This document shows, piece by piece, positions 1-9,501 of a stretch of 15,004 bases of DNA. The DNA is from Pseudomonadaceae bacterium UBA5811. GTDB taxonomy: Bacteria > Pseudomonadota > Gammaproteobacteria > Pseudomonadales > Pseudomonadaceae. Each line of letters begins with the position of its first letter. Within the stretch, counting starts at the first letter, position 1. The position numbers and the translations under genes were made by a program. The notes under the pieces were generated by a model. The model ran no database searches. It was not told the origin of the DNA and worked only from the letters and a program-made list of their open reading frames with translations. The DNA lies in contig DIDB01000088.1 in NCBI GenBank assembly GCA_002417905.1, positions 1 to 15,004 on the forward strand. The letters are read 5' to 3'.

Positions 1-56
1 TATCAGACGTCTCACAAGCAACCACACGAATTGCTTGATTCTGTTGTTAAAGAGCG
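1..56 (-). other. rRNA operon leader with boxA (5' part; 16S gene lies beyond the window edge)
   Basis: On the minus strand the sequence at 44-56 reads CGCTCTTTAACAA, matching the boxA antitermination element of rRNA leaders that recruits NusB/NusE and keeps RNA polymerase resistant to termination. Just after it, a 7-bp perfect stem (CAAGCAA at 15-21, TTGCTTG at 31-37 on the plus strand) with a 9-base loop resembles the conserved leader segment before 16S rRNA in gammaproteobacteria. The 16S gene should begin within about 200 bp left of position 1. A 16S-23S spacer also carries boxA, but the tandem promoters immediately upstream favour the 16S leader. Confidence 0.8.
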
Positions 57-110
57 TTGGGGGAGAAGGGCGACCCGGAGGTTTCTGCTTCGTCTCAACC
101 GAGGCCGCGC

Positions 111-138
111 ATTCTACAGCAGCCCTGCCGCATGTCAA
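111..138 (-). promoter_or_regulatory. rRNA operon promoter P2
   Basis: On the minus strand a second TTGACA (133-138) is followed by a 16-bp spacer and TAGAAT (111-116), then a very GC-rich discriminator. The spacer ends with CTGCTG, identical to the end of the P1 spacer, so the two promoters look like variants of one design. Upstream (about 139-165) the strand is A-rich, with AGATCA repeated twice 9 bases apart, a plausible UP element. The two -35 boxes are 159 bp apart. Tandem P1/P2 promoters are the usual arrangement in gammaproteobacterial rRNA operons. Confidence 0.85.
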
Positions 139-240
139 CCCTGTTTTTGATCTTTCTGATCTGGTTCCGGCTATGGCGACTGATGCTGCAACAGCAGGAC
201 AGAAGCCGGGGCGAAACCACAGTGCTGACACCGGCCCGCT

Positions 241-256
241 GCAGGGAGTGCCCTGC
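241..256 (-). other. Short hairpin just downstream of the P1 start site
   Basis: A perfect 6-bp inverted repeat (GCAGGG at 241-246, CCCTGC at 251-256) encloses a 4-base loop. In a transcript from P1 it would form within roughly the first 25 nucleotides. No T-run follows it on either strand, so it is not a terminator. Its role is unknown and it may be chance in GC-rich DNA. Confidence 0.3.
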
Positions 257-269
257 GGCGGGGAGGCGA

Positions 270-297
270 ATAATACAGCAGGCTGCCAACGTGTCAA
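270..297 (-). promoter_or_regulatory. rRNA operon promoter P1
   Basis: Read on the minus strand, a perfect -35 hexamer TTGACA (292-297) is followed after exactly 16 bp by the -10 hexamer TATTAT (270-275). A 16-bp spacer and strong hexamers are typical of gammaproteobacterial rRNA P1 promoters. The A/T-rich stretch just upstream (about 298-315) lies between the tyrS stop codon and the -35 box and could serve as an UP element. The expected start site is about position 263. Together with the second promoter and boxA downstream, this identifies an rRNA operon reading leftwards out of the window. The rRNA genes themselves are not in the window, so the assignment is strong but indirect. Confidence 0.85.
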
Positions 298-315
298 GCA
301 ACCAATAAAGATAGA

Positions 316-1524
316 TTACTGAGCAGAACCGCTCTGCAAGGTGATCCGGGCAAAGGCCTTTTTTCCCGCCTGACAAAGGTAGGTCTGGCCAGTGATCATC
401 ACAAAATTGCGGTCAACACACTCACCATCTATGCGTACCCGGCCAGAATCCAGCAAATCTCTGGCCATCGCCGCATTTTTAACCATCCCGGCCCGGTTCA
501 GTACTGCCGCGACTGGCAGATCCTCTGCAGTTGTCAGCATCAGCTCTGGAATATCCTCCGGCAATTCACCATCTTTCATCCGGTTTCCCGCTGCACGATG
601 GGCATTGCGGGCGGCCTCTTCACCATGGAAGCGGGCCACGATTTCTTCTGCCAGCAGGATCTTGATATCCCTCGGATTGGCCCCCCTCCCCACATCCGAC
701 TGAAATGCCGCAATTTCCTCTGAGGGACGGAAACTCAGCAGCTCAAAATAGCGCCACATCAGCGTATCCGGAATGGAAACCAATTTGCTGTACATCACCC
801 CGGGAGCATCCTGGATGCCAACATAGTTCCCCAGCGACTTGGACATTTTTTTAAAACCGTCCAACCCCTCCAGCAGAGGCATGGTCACAATGCACTGCGA
901 CTCCTGGCCATAGGCACGCTGCAACTCGCGTCCCATCAGCAGGTTAAATTTCTGGTCTGTCCCCCCCAGCTCCACATCAGCCCGCAGAGCTACTGAGTCA
1001 TACCCCTGAACCAGCGGATACAGGAACTCATGAATGGCAATTGACTGCCCTGAAGCATAGCGCTTGTGAAAATCATCCCGTTCCAGCATACGGGCCACGG
1101 TGTACTGCGAAGCCAGGCGGATAAAATCAGCCGGCGTCAGCTGGTCCATCCAGGTCGAGTTGAATGCTACCTCCGTTTTGGCCGGATCCAGAATTTTGAA
1201 TACCTGCGCCTTGTAGGTTTCAGCATTTTCCAGCACCTGGTCACGGGTCAGTGGCGGACGGGTCGCATTCTTGCCACTGGGATCACCGATCATTCCGGTA
1301 AAATCCCCGATCAGGAAAACAACATGATGCCCCAGTTGCTGGAACTGCCGCAGCTTGTTGATCAGGACCGTATGCCCCAGATGCAGGTCAGGCGCTGTGG
1401 GATCAAATCCGGCCTTGACCCGCAGAGGCCGCCCCTGCTCAAGCCGGGCCACCAGCTCCGACTCAACAAGAATTTCTTCCGCCCCACGCCTGATGAGCTG
1501 TAACTGCTCTTCTGTAGACTTCAT
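316..1524 (-). CDS. tyrS: Tyrosyl-tRNA synthetase (TyrZ-like class, HLGH signature)
   Basis: Charges tRNA-Tyr with tyrosine using ATP, in the cytoplasm. The protein is 402 aa from the chosen start. It carries the class I signatures HLGH (residues 48-51) and KMSKS (226-230), tyrosine-site segments such as the [10 protein letters not shown] stretch, and a C-terminal S4 RNA-binding domain (about 335-395). HLGH in place of HIGH-type motifs and the roughly 400-aa length fit the second bacterial TyrRS subgroup (TyrZ of Pseudomonas), not E. coli TyrS. A GTG at 1530 is in frame, but the GGGA ribosome-binding sequence is properly spaced only for the ATG at 1524. The gene diverges from the endopeptidase gene. 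No intrinsic terminator is visible after its stop, and the rRNA P1 -35 box starts 18 bp downstream. Codon use is less GC-biased than in most of the window. Confidence 0.97.
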   Translation of the reverse strand: MKSTEEQLQLIRRGAEEILVESELVARLEQGRPLRVKAGFDPTAPDLHLGHTVLINKLRQFQQLGHHVVFLIGDFTGMIGDPSGKNATRPPLTRDQVLENAETYKAQVFKILDPAKTEVAFNSTWMDQLTPADFIRLASQYTVARMLERDDFHKRYASGQSIAIHEFLYPLVQGYDSVALRADVELGGTDQKFNLLMGRELQRAYGQESQCIVTMPLLEGLDGFKKMSKSLGNYVGIQDAPGVMYSKLVSIPDTLMWRYFELLSFRPSEEIAAFQSDVGRGANPRDIKILLAEEIVARFHGEEAARNAHRAAGNRMKDGELPEDIPELMLTTAEDLPVAAVLNRAGMVKNAAMARDLLDSGRVRIDGECVDRNFVMITGQTYLCQAGKKAFARITLQSGSAQ

Positions 1525-1701
1525 CGTCACCGTCCCGCAGATAAATCCATGGAAAATACAGGAGCGGGATTTTAAAACAAGTTTGACCCATGTATTACTT
1601 TACGCAATTAGCGGGCAACCACCTGCTTGCTGCCAATGTTTTTATTTATACTTTAAGCAGTTACCCATTCATGATTTTTACTGACCTGACTGCCTGCCCC
1701 A
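1525..1701. promoter_or_regulatory. Divergent intergenic region between tyrS and the M23 peptidase gene
   Basis: This 177-bp gap is clearly AT-richer than its surroundings and must hold promoters for both divergent genes. The best plus-strand -10 candidate is TATACT (1647-1652), but no good -35 lies 16-18 bp upstream, so the assignment is weak. On the minus strand TAAAAT, complementary to about 1569-1574, is a possible -10 for tyrS, also without a clear -35. No T-box is recognisable, and none is expected in this group. Confidence 0.35.
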
Positions 1702-4235
<2,534 letters not shown>

Positions 4236-4240
4236 ACGGA

Positions 4241-4591
4241 TCAGACCGAGAACGACTGTCCGCAGCCACAAGTTGTAGCCGCATTCGGGTTTTTGACCAC
4301 AAAGCGTGACCCCTCCAGTCCCTCCTCATAATCAACCTCGGCTCCGGCCAGATACTGGAAGCTCATCGGATCAACCACCATCCTGACCCCATCCCGTTCG
4401 ACTACCGTATCATCATCCGCCATGGCCTCATCAAAACTGAAGCCATACTGGAAGCCGGAGCAACCGCCACCAGTGACATAAACCCGCAGCTTGAGCTCCG
4501 GCTTGCCTTCGGCCTGGATCAGGCGCTTGACCCGGTTGACCGCACTCTGGGTCAGCTGCAGGGCATCAGGGGTATAGGTTTCAACAGTCAT
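4241..4591 (-). CDS. erpA: Iron-sulfur cluster insertion protein ErpA (A-type carrier)
   Basis: Carries Fe-S clusters from the scaffold to target apoproteins. The 116-aa protein has the HesB/IscA fold signatures: GGGCSGFQY in the middle and CGCGQSFSV at the C-terminus. The three ligand cysteines are C44, C108 and C110. An ATG at 4597 is in frame, but the AGGAG ribosome-binding site (4598-4602) touches it directly while standing 6 bases from the ATG at 4591, so 4591 is the better start. argC lies 54 bp upstream on the same strand and the two may share a transcript. ErpA rather than IscA is favoured by the isolated position away from iscSU genes and by the known Pseudomonas order anmK-erpA-argC. 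Confidence 0.95.
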   Translation of the reverse strand: MTVETYTPDALQLTQSAVNRVKRLIQAEGKPELKLRVYVTGGGCSGFQYGFSFDEAMADDDTVVERDGVRMVVDPMSFQYLAGAEVDYEEGLEGSRFVVKNPNAATTCGCGQSFSV

Positions 4592-4645
4592 TTGCATCTC
4601 CTGGAAAAACAGCGGCCAGGCACAGGTGCCGCCAGAATGAATCCA

Positions 4646-5680
4646 TCAGGGCAGCAGGCCAGGGCTGTTCAGGCCCAGACGCTCGTCCAGACCAAACATG
4701 ATATTCATGTTCTGCAGTGCCTGGCCGGAGGCTCCCTTGACCAGATTATCAATCACCGAGAGCACCACGGCCAGATCGCCATCCTGGGGCCGGTGCACCG
4801 CAATCCGGCAGACATTGGCTCCCCGGACACTGCGGGTTTCCGGATGGCTGCCGGCCGGCATCACATCAACAAAAGGTTCATCGGCATAGCGCAGCTCGTA
4901 GAGCTTCTGCAGGTCAGTCCGGGTATCCAGCAGCGTGGCGTACAGCGTGGCATGGATGCCGCGGATCATAGGTGCCAGATGGGGCACAAACGTCAGGCCA
5001 ACTGGCGCGCCCGCAGCCCGGCACAGCCCCTGGGTGATTTCCGGAAGATGCCGGTGCCCCTTGACCGAATAGGCCATCAGGCTTTCACTGGCCTCGGTCA
5101 GCAGTGAGGAAACCTTCGCCCCCCGGCCTGCGCCGCTCACCCCGGACTTGCAGTCGGCGATCAGGCGCAACGGATCCACCAGCCCCTGCTCCAGCAACGG
5201 AATCAGCCCCAGCTGGGTCGCCGTCGGATAGCAGCCGGGGACCGCAATCAGCCGGGCCTCACGGATCTGTTCACGGTTGACCTCGGGCAGGCCGTACACC
5301 GCCTCGGGCAAAAGCTCCGGAGCACCGTGGGGCTGACCATACCAGCGGGACCATTCCCGGGCATCCCGGATACGGAAATCGGCAGACAGATCAATGACCC
5401 GGGTGCCCCGCTCCAGCAGCTGGGCGGCCATGGCATGGGCCACCCCATGCGGCGTGGCAAAAAACACCACATCACAGCCACCAAGCTGGTCCACATCCGG
5501 CACACTGAATGCCAGATGGTCATAGTGCCCCCGCAGGTTCGGGAACATCTCGCCGAGCCGGACCCCGCTTTCCGAACGGGAGGTAATGGCCACCACCTCA
5601 GCCTGTGGATGCAGGGCCAGCAGGCGCAACAACTCCACTCCGGTATAGCCTGTGCCACCCACGATACCGACCTTGATCAT
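4646..5680 (-). CDS. argC: N-acetyl-gamma-glutamyl-phosphate reductase
   Basis: Third step of arginine biosynthesis: NADPH-dependent reduction of N-acetylglutamyl phosphate to the semialdehyde, in the cytoplasm. The 344-aa protein opens with [19 protein letters not shown], the Rossmann dinucleotide loop, and contains the catalytic cysteine in AVPGCYPT (C150). The C-terminal half has HRHLPEI and [12 protein letters not shown], typical of the family. The reading frame continues upstream to 5827, but the family N-terminus and a GAGG ribosome-binding site (5687-5690, 6 bases before the ATG) fix the start at 5680. No other arg gene is adjacent. It diverges from hemJ. A stem-loop lies in its probable leader (5710-5729); no clear ARG box is recognisable. 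Confidence 0.97.
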   Translation of the reverse strand: MIKVGIVGGTGYTGVELLRLLALHPQAEVVAITSRSESGVRLGEMFPNLRGHYDHLAFSVPDVDQLGGCDVVFFATPHGVAHAMAAQLLERGTRVIDLSADFRIRDAREWSRWYGQPHGAPELLPEAVYGLPEVNREQIREARLIAVPGCYPTATQLGLIPLLEQGLVDPLRLIADCKSGVSGAGRGAKVSSLLTEASESLMAYSVKGHRHLPEITQGLCRAAGAPVGLTFVPHLAPMIRGIHATLYATLLDTRTDLQKLYELRYADEPFVDVMPAGSHPETRSVRGANVCRIAVHRPQDGDLAVVLSVIDNLVKGASGQALQNMNIMFGLDERLGLNSPGLLP

Positions 5681-5709
5681 GAAAAACCTCGTGCTGAACG
5701 CCGATAAAT

Positions 5710-5729
5710 GCCGGAAGCCCTGTTCCGGC
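5710..5729 (-). other. Stem-loop in the argC leader
   Basis: A perfect 7-bp inverted repeat (GCCGGAA at 5710-5716, TTCCGGC at 5723-5729) with a 6-base loop lies 29 bp before the argC start. On the minus strand it is followed by ATTTAT, a weak T-rich stretch, so it has some likeness to an attenuator. A second hairpin, CCCCG-CAGA-CGGGG (5766-5779), lies further upstream. Function is unproven and chance folding is possible. Confidence 0.35.
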
Positions 5730-5825
5730 CCAGACAGAAACGCCACCCCTCTACCAGGATGACGGCCCCGCAGACGGGGACTACCATGCAGACCCGGCCC
5801 AAACTGTACTGCAAGGAGAACCCCC

Positions 5826-6254
5826 ATGCTCTATCTCTGGCTGAAAGCCCTGCACATTATCGCCATGGTCTGCTGGTTTGCCGGACTGTTTTACCTGCCA
5901 AGGCTATTTGTCTACCACGCCATGAGCGATGACCTGCCCAGCCGGGAACGCTTCTGCATCATGGAACGCAAACTGTACCGGGGCATCATGACGCCCTCCA
6001 TGACCGCCACCTTCCTGTTTGGCCTGGCCCTGCTCAAGATGAACCCCATGCTGTTTGCCACCGGCATCTGGCTGCATGTCAAGCTGATCCTGGTGGTGAT
6101 CCTGGCCGGTTACCACTTCCTGTGCGGTATCCAGCTGCGGCGCTTTGCCAGCGGCCAGAATTCCCATGGCCATGTCTTTTTCCGCTGGTTCAACGAAATC
6201 CCGGTCCTGTTCCTGCTGGCCATTGTGATTCTCGTGGTGGTCAAACCCTTCTGA
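5826..6254 (+). CDS. hemJ: Protoporphyrinogen IX oxidase HemJ
   Basis: Penultimate haem synthesis step: oxidises protoporphyrinogen IX to protoporphyrin IX at the inner membrane. It replaces HemG/HemY in many gammaproteobacteria. The 142-aa protein has four predicted membrane helices (about 4-26, 55-72, 80-101, 122-140). The family-conserved histidine in [22 protein letters not shown] (H10) and lysine in LHVKL (K86) are present, as is [10 protein letters not shown]. An AAGGAG ribosome-binding site (5813-5818) stands 7 bases before the ATG. It diverges from argC and is followed after 49 bp by a small membrane-protein gene on the same strand. Length is normal for the family. Confidence 0.93.
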   Translation: MLYLWLKALHIIAMVCWFAGLFYLPRLFVYHAMSDDLPSRERFCIMERKLYRGIMTPSMTATFLFGLALLKMNPMLFATGIWLHVKLILVVILAGYHFLCGIQLRRFASGQNSHGHVFFRWFNEIPVLFLLAIVILVVVKPF

Positions 6255-6303
6255 GCGGCCGGCTTTTGCGCCAGACTGTGCCCCTTTTCCAGCGGAGCTC
6301 TCC

Positions 6304-6612
6304 ATGTCAACCGAACAGCAGCCGCCAGACGGCTTTTTTGAAACCCTGGGCCAGATGCTGGGCGCAGCAATCCGCTGGATTGTCGAAGCCCTGCAAGGCT
6401 TCTTCACCTGGCTGGGCACCGCCAGCCATGACTTTCTGGAGGGACTGTCCAGCACCCTGGGTATCAGCGCCTCCGTGTTCTCCATTGCCGGGCTGATCAT
6501 CGGCCTGCTGATGCTGATCGCCGCCATCCGGGCCTTCTTGCACGGTGCGGTCATGGGCGGCCTGATCTGGCTGCTGCTCGGTTTTGGCCTGCTCAGCTGG
6601 CTGATCTACTGA
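6304..6612 (+). CDS. Small two-helix membrane protein of unknown function
   Basis: I do not recognise the family. The 102-aa protein has a hydrophilic N-terminus (about 1-10), an amphipathic region rich in Phe, Trp and Gly (about 11-50), and two strongly hydrophobic segments (about 56-75 and 81-101) separated by a short RAFLHG turn, so both ends probably face the same side of the membrane. It has no cysteines and no recognisable motif. A GGAG ribosome-binding site (6294-6297) lies 6 bases before the ATG, and codon use matches its neighbours, so it is probably a true gene. It sits 49 bp after hemJ and its TGA stop directly abuts the ATG of the MATE exporter. This suggests a link in expression with the exporter, and perhaps in function; the function itself is unknown. 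Confidence 0.8.
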   Translation: MSTEQQPPDGFFETLGQMLGAAIRWIVEALQGFFTWLGTASHDFLEGLSSTLGISASVFSIAGLIIGLLMLIAAIRAFLHGAVMGGLIWLLLGFGLLSWLIY

Positions 6613-7965
6613 ATGGGCCCGCTGCTGGCCTGCTGGCGCCAGGCCTGGCAGCAGCCGGGCATCCACCGCCAGATCTGGGGACTGGCCCTGCCGATGATCC
6701 TGTCCAATCTGTCGGTACCGCTGGTCAACCTGACCGATACCGCCATCGTCGGCCATCTGCCGGGCAGCCACCAGCTCGGTGCCGTTGCAGTAGGTGCCAC
6801 CGCCTATGAAGTCCTGCCCGGTATCCTGATTTTCCTGCGCATGGGCACCACAGGCTTTGCCGCCCAGGCGGCCGGCCGGTGCGAAGGCGGACCACTGCGC
6901 CAGATACTGGCCCAGGCCCTGCTACTCGGGCTGGGACTGGGACTGCTGCTAGCCCTGCTGGCCGCACCACTGGCCCAGCCCCTGCTGCACTCCATGCAGG
7001 CCTCCGCCGGGCTGCAGTTGCAGGCCGAAGAATATTTCCGGCTGCGCCTGTACGGCCTGCCCGCCGCCCTGACCAGCTGTGCACTGATCGGCTGGTTTAT
7101 TGGCGCCCAGAATACCCGGGCGCCACTGGTCATGCTGCTGGCCACCAATGCGCTCAATATCCTGCTGGACCTGATTCTGGTACTTGGCCTGGACATGGGT
7201 ACCCGGGGCGCGGCACTGGCCTCGGTAAGCGCGGAGTGGAGCGGTGCCCTGCTCGGCCTAGCCCTGACCCCTGCCATCCTGCGCCAGTATCCGGGCCAGA
7301 CCTGCTGGGCAACCCTCAGGCAGTGGTACAGCTGGCGGCCCCTGCTGGCAGTCAACCGCGATATCCTGCTGCGCTCGCTGATCCTGCAGGCGGTATTCCT
7401 GCTGATGGCCTGGCAGGGAGCCCGGCTGGGTGACGCCACGGTAGCTGCCAATGCCCTGCTGCTCAATGGCCTGCTGCTGACCGCCTTTGCCCTGGACGGA
7501 CTGGCCCATGCTCTGGAAGCCCTGAGTGGCCACGCCATCGGCGCGGCAGATGCCAGGGCCCTGCGCCGGATCCTGCTGGTGACCGGCTGCTGGGCCGGAC
7601 TGGCCAGTCTCGGCTTTGCGCTGGGCTTTGGCTTATACGGCGACCTGTTTATCCAGCTGCAGACCGACCAGCCAGAGGTCCAGCAGCTGGCCCGCATCTA
7701 CCTGCCCTGGCTGGCTATCCTGCCGCTGATTGCAGTCTGGAGTTACCTGCTGGATGGACTGTTTATCGCCGCCACCCGCGCCCGGGAAATGCGCAATGCC
7801 ATGCTGCTGGCCGCCCTGCTGGCCCTGCCCGTCGCCCTGCTCAGCCAGAGACTGGGCAACCATGGCCTGTGGCTGAGCTTTATCAGCTTTATGCTGCTGC
7901 GTGGCCTCTGCCTCGGGCTGGAAGGCTGGCGCCTAGCCCGGGCAGATGGCTGGCTGCGCCGCTGA
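6613..7965 (+). CDS. MATE family efflux transporter (DinF-like)
   Basis: Predicted inner-membrane antiporter that exports small molecules using a Na+ or H+ gradient. The 450-aa length and about 12 hydrophobic segments fit the MATE family. NLTDTAIVGHL (about residues 39-49), followed by a second-helix region with GATAYEVLPGILIFLRMGTTGF, is typical of the DinF branch rather than NorM. The start ATG follows the upstream TGA with no gap and no obvious ribosome-binding site, so translation is probably coupled to the 102-aa gene. The substrate cannot be told from sequence. The stop codon lies 3 bp from that of the convergent symporter gene, and no terminator is visible between them. Confidence 0.93.
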   Translation: MGPLLACWRQAWQQPGIHRQIWGLALPMILSNLSVPLVNLTDTAIVGHLPGSHQLGAVAVGATAYEVLPGILIFLRMGTTGFAAQAAGRCEGGPLRQILAQALLLGLGLGLLLALLAAPLAQPLLHSMQASAGLQLQAEEYFRLRLYGLPAALTSCALIGWFIGAQNTRAPLVMLLATNALNILLDLILVLGLDMGTRGAALASVSAEWSGALLGLALTPAILRQYPGQTCWATLRQWYSWRPLLAVNRDILLRSLILQAVFLLMAWQGARLGDATVAANALLLNGLLLTAFALDGLAHALEALSGHAIGAADARALRRILLVTGCWAGLASLGFALGFGLYGDLFIQLQTDQPEVQQLARIYLPWLAILPLIAVWSYLLDGLFIAATRAREMRNAMLLAALLALPVALLSQRLGNHGLWLSFISFMLLRGLCLGLEGWRLARADGWLRR

Positions 7966-7968
7966 TCC

Positions 7969-9306
7969 TTACGGATGCTGCGCTGCAAAATACTGGCGGG
8001 TCAGCCGGACCACCACCGGGCTGAGCAGCAACAGGGACAGCAGGTTGGGCAATGCCATCAGGCCGTTCAGCGTATCGGCCAGCAGCCAGGCAAAATCCAG
8101 CTGCACCAGTGCCCCCAGGGGGACCGCCAGCACCCAGAGCACCCGGAATGGCCAGACCAGCCGGGAGCCACCCAGAAACTCCCAGCATTTTTCCCCGTAA
8201 TAGCTCCAGCCCAGTACCGTGGTAAACGCAAACACCACCAGCGCCAGGCTCAGCAGGATGCTGCCCGCACCTGGCAGGGCGGTCTCAAAGGCAGAGGCGG
8301 ACAGTGCGGCCCCGGTAGCCCCGGAATTCCAGACGCCGGAACAGATGATGGCCAGTCCAGTCAGCGAACAGATCACCAGGGTATCGATAAAGGTGCCCAG
8401 CATGCCAATCAGGCCCGAGGTCACGGCGCTGTCCGTTGTTCCGGCAGCCTGGGCGATTCCGGCCGTGCCCAGCCCGGCTTCGTTGGAGAAAATCCCCCGG
8501 GCCACGCCATAGCGGATCGCCATCAGCACCGTTGCCCCGGCAAAGCCGCCTCCGGCTGCAGCCGGGGTAAACGCTTCGGTAAACACCAGCTCCAGCGCCG
8601 CCGGAATTGCCTGGGCATTGACCACCAGCACCAGCACGGCAACTGCCATGTACACCAGACACATCAGCGGCACCAGCGCCGCCGCCACGGCACCGATCCG
8701 CCGGATCCCTCCCAGCACCACCAGCCCGACCAGCAGCATGCAGACCAGCCCGGTCAGCCAGAAAGGGATGCCCAGCGAGCCGGCCAGGGCATGGGCCATG
8801 CTGTTGACCTGCACCATATTGCCAATGCCAAAGCCAGCCAGTCCGCCCAGCAGCGCAAACAGCCCGCCCAGCCAGGCCCATTTCGGCCCCAGGCCATTTT
8901 TGATCACATACATCGGACCACCGGCCTGCTCACCCCGGCCATCGGTCTCCCGATAATGTACTGCCAGCACCACCTCGCAGTATTTGGTCGCCATCCCGAC
9001 CAGTGCCGTGCACCACATCCAGAACAGTGCGCCGGGTCCCCCCATCACAATGGCCGTGGCCACACCGGCAATATTGCCAGTACCCACGGTGGCCGCCAGA
9101 CAGGTCATCAGCGCCTGGAACGGACTGATTTCTCCGGCTCCAGAATCCCGGCGCCGGCCCTGCCACAACAGGCGGAAACCACTGCCAATCCGCAACAGCG
9201 GCATACCGGCCAGCCGCAGCATCAAAAACAGCCCGGTGCCCAGAATGGCCACCAGCATCGGCGGCCCCCAGACCAGCCCATTCAGGTTTTCCAGAAAATG
9301 ATCCAT
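7969..9306 (-). CDS. Sodium:alanine/glycine symporter (AGCS family)
   Basis: Predicted inner-membrane carrier taking up alanine or glycine with Na+. The 445-aa protein has about 11 hydrophobic segments and the family hallmarks: ATVGTGNIAGVATAI (near 75-85), the GGPMYVIKNGLG segment, the signature FSNEAGLGTAGIAQAA (about 273-288), and DTLVICSLTGL. A GTG at 9312 is in frame, but GGGGTGG lies at a usable distance only from ATG 9306, so the shorter form is preferred. The gene is convergent with the MATE gene and divergent from phoX. The promoter should lie in the 195-bp gap before phoX, but I cannot point to convincing -35/-10 boxes. Alanine versus glycine preference is not predictable here. Confidence 0.95.
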   Translation of the reverse strand: MDHFLENLNGLVWGPPMLVAILGTGLFLMLRLAGMPLLRIGSGFRLLWQGRRRDSGAGEISPFQALMTCLAATVGTGNIAGVATAIVMGGPGALFWMWCTALVGMATKYCEVVLAVHYRETDGRGEQAGGPMYVIKNGLGPKWAWLGGLFALLGGLAGFGIGNMVQVNSMAHALAGSLGIPFWLTGLVCMLLVGLVVLGGIRRIGAVAAALVPLMCLVYMAVAVLVLVVNAQAIPAALELVFTEAFTPAAAGGGFAGATVLMAIRYGVARGIFSNEAGLGTAGIAQAAGTTDSAVTSGLIGMLGTFIDTLVICSLTGLAIICSGVWNSGATGAALSASAFETALPGAGSILLSLALVVFAFTTVLGWSYYGEKCWEFLGGSRLVWPFRVLWVLAVPLGALVQLDFAWLLADTLNGLMALPNLLSLLLLSPVVVRLTRQYFAAQHP

Positions 9307-9430
9307 TGCCACCCCATCCAGTCCGCTACAAGGCTGGGCATGGCACCACAGAGCCTCATCCGCCGCCAGTCATTCCGGGCCGCTTTCCTGGCAAATTGCG
9401 AAATAGTACGACCTTTGCCTGGCCCGGCCA

Positions 9431-9465
9431 CTGTCATCCTGCTGTAACAGGGTTGTTTCCATAGT
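9431..9465 (+). promoter_or_regulatory. Pho box and -10 element upstream of phoX
   Basis: Two 7-bp direct repeats, CTGTCAT (9431-9437) and CTGTAAC (9442-9448), are separated by 4 bp. This is the layout and close to the sequence of the PhoB-binding Pho box (two CTGTCAY-type repeats 11 bp apart). A possible -10, CATAGT (9460-9465), begins 11 bp after the second repeat, the spacing at which a Pho box replaces the -35. It lies about 55 bp before the phosphatase start. PhoB-dependent induction under phosphate limitation is inferred. Confidence 0.65.
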
Positions 9466-9501
9466 GCCCGCCATGCCCGCATTACACAGGAGCGCCTCCG
9501 C

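Noticed and set aside
35..376. Short open frames on both strands in the rRNA promoter and leader region
   Set aside because: They lie across strong rRNA promoters and boxA, have no ribosome-binding sites, and look like no protein family.
5681..5827. 49-residue N-terminal extension of ArgC
   Set aside because: The Rossmann motif normally begins right at the ArgC N-terminus, and a good ribosome-binding site precedes the internal ATG at 5680.
7975..9447. A 490-codon open frame antisense to the AGCS symporter
   Set aside because: Composition is Gln/His/Gly/Pro-rich, as expected from reading GC-rich coding DNA on the opposite strand; the symporter on the other strand has intact family motifs.
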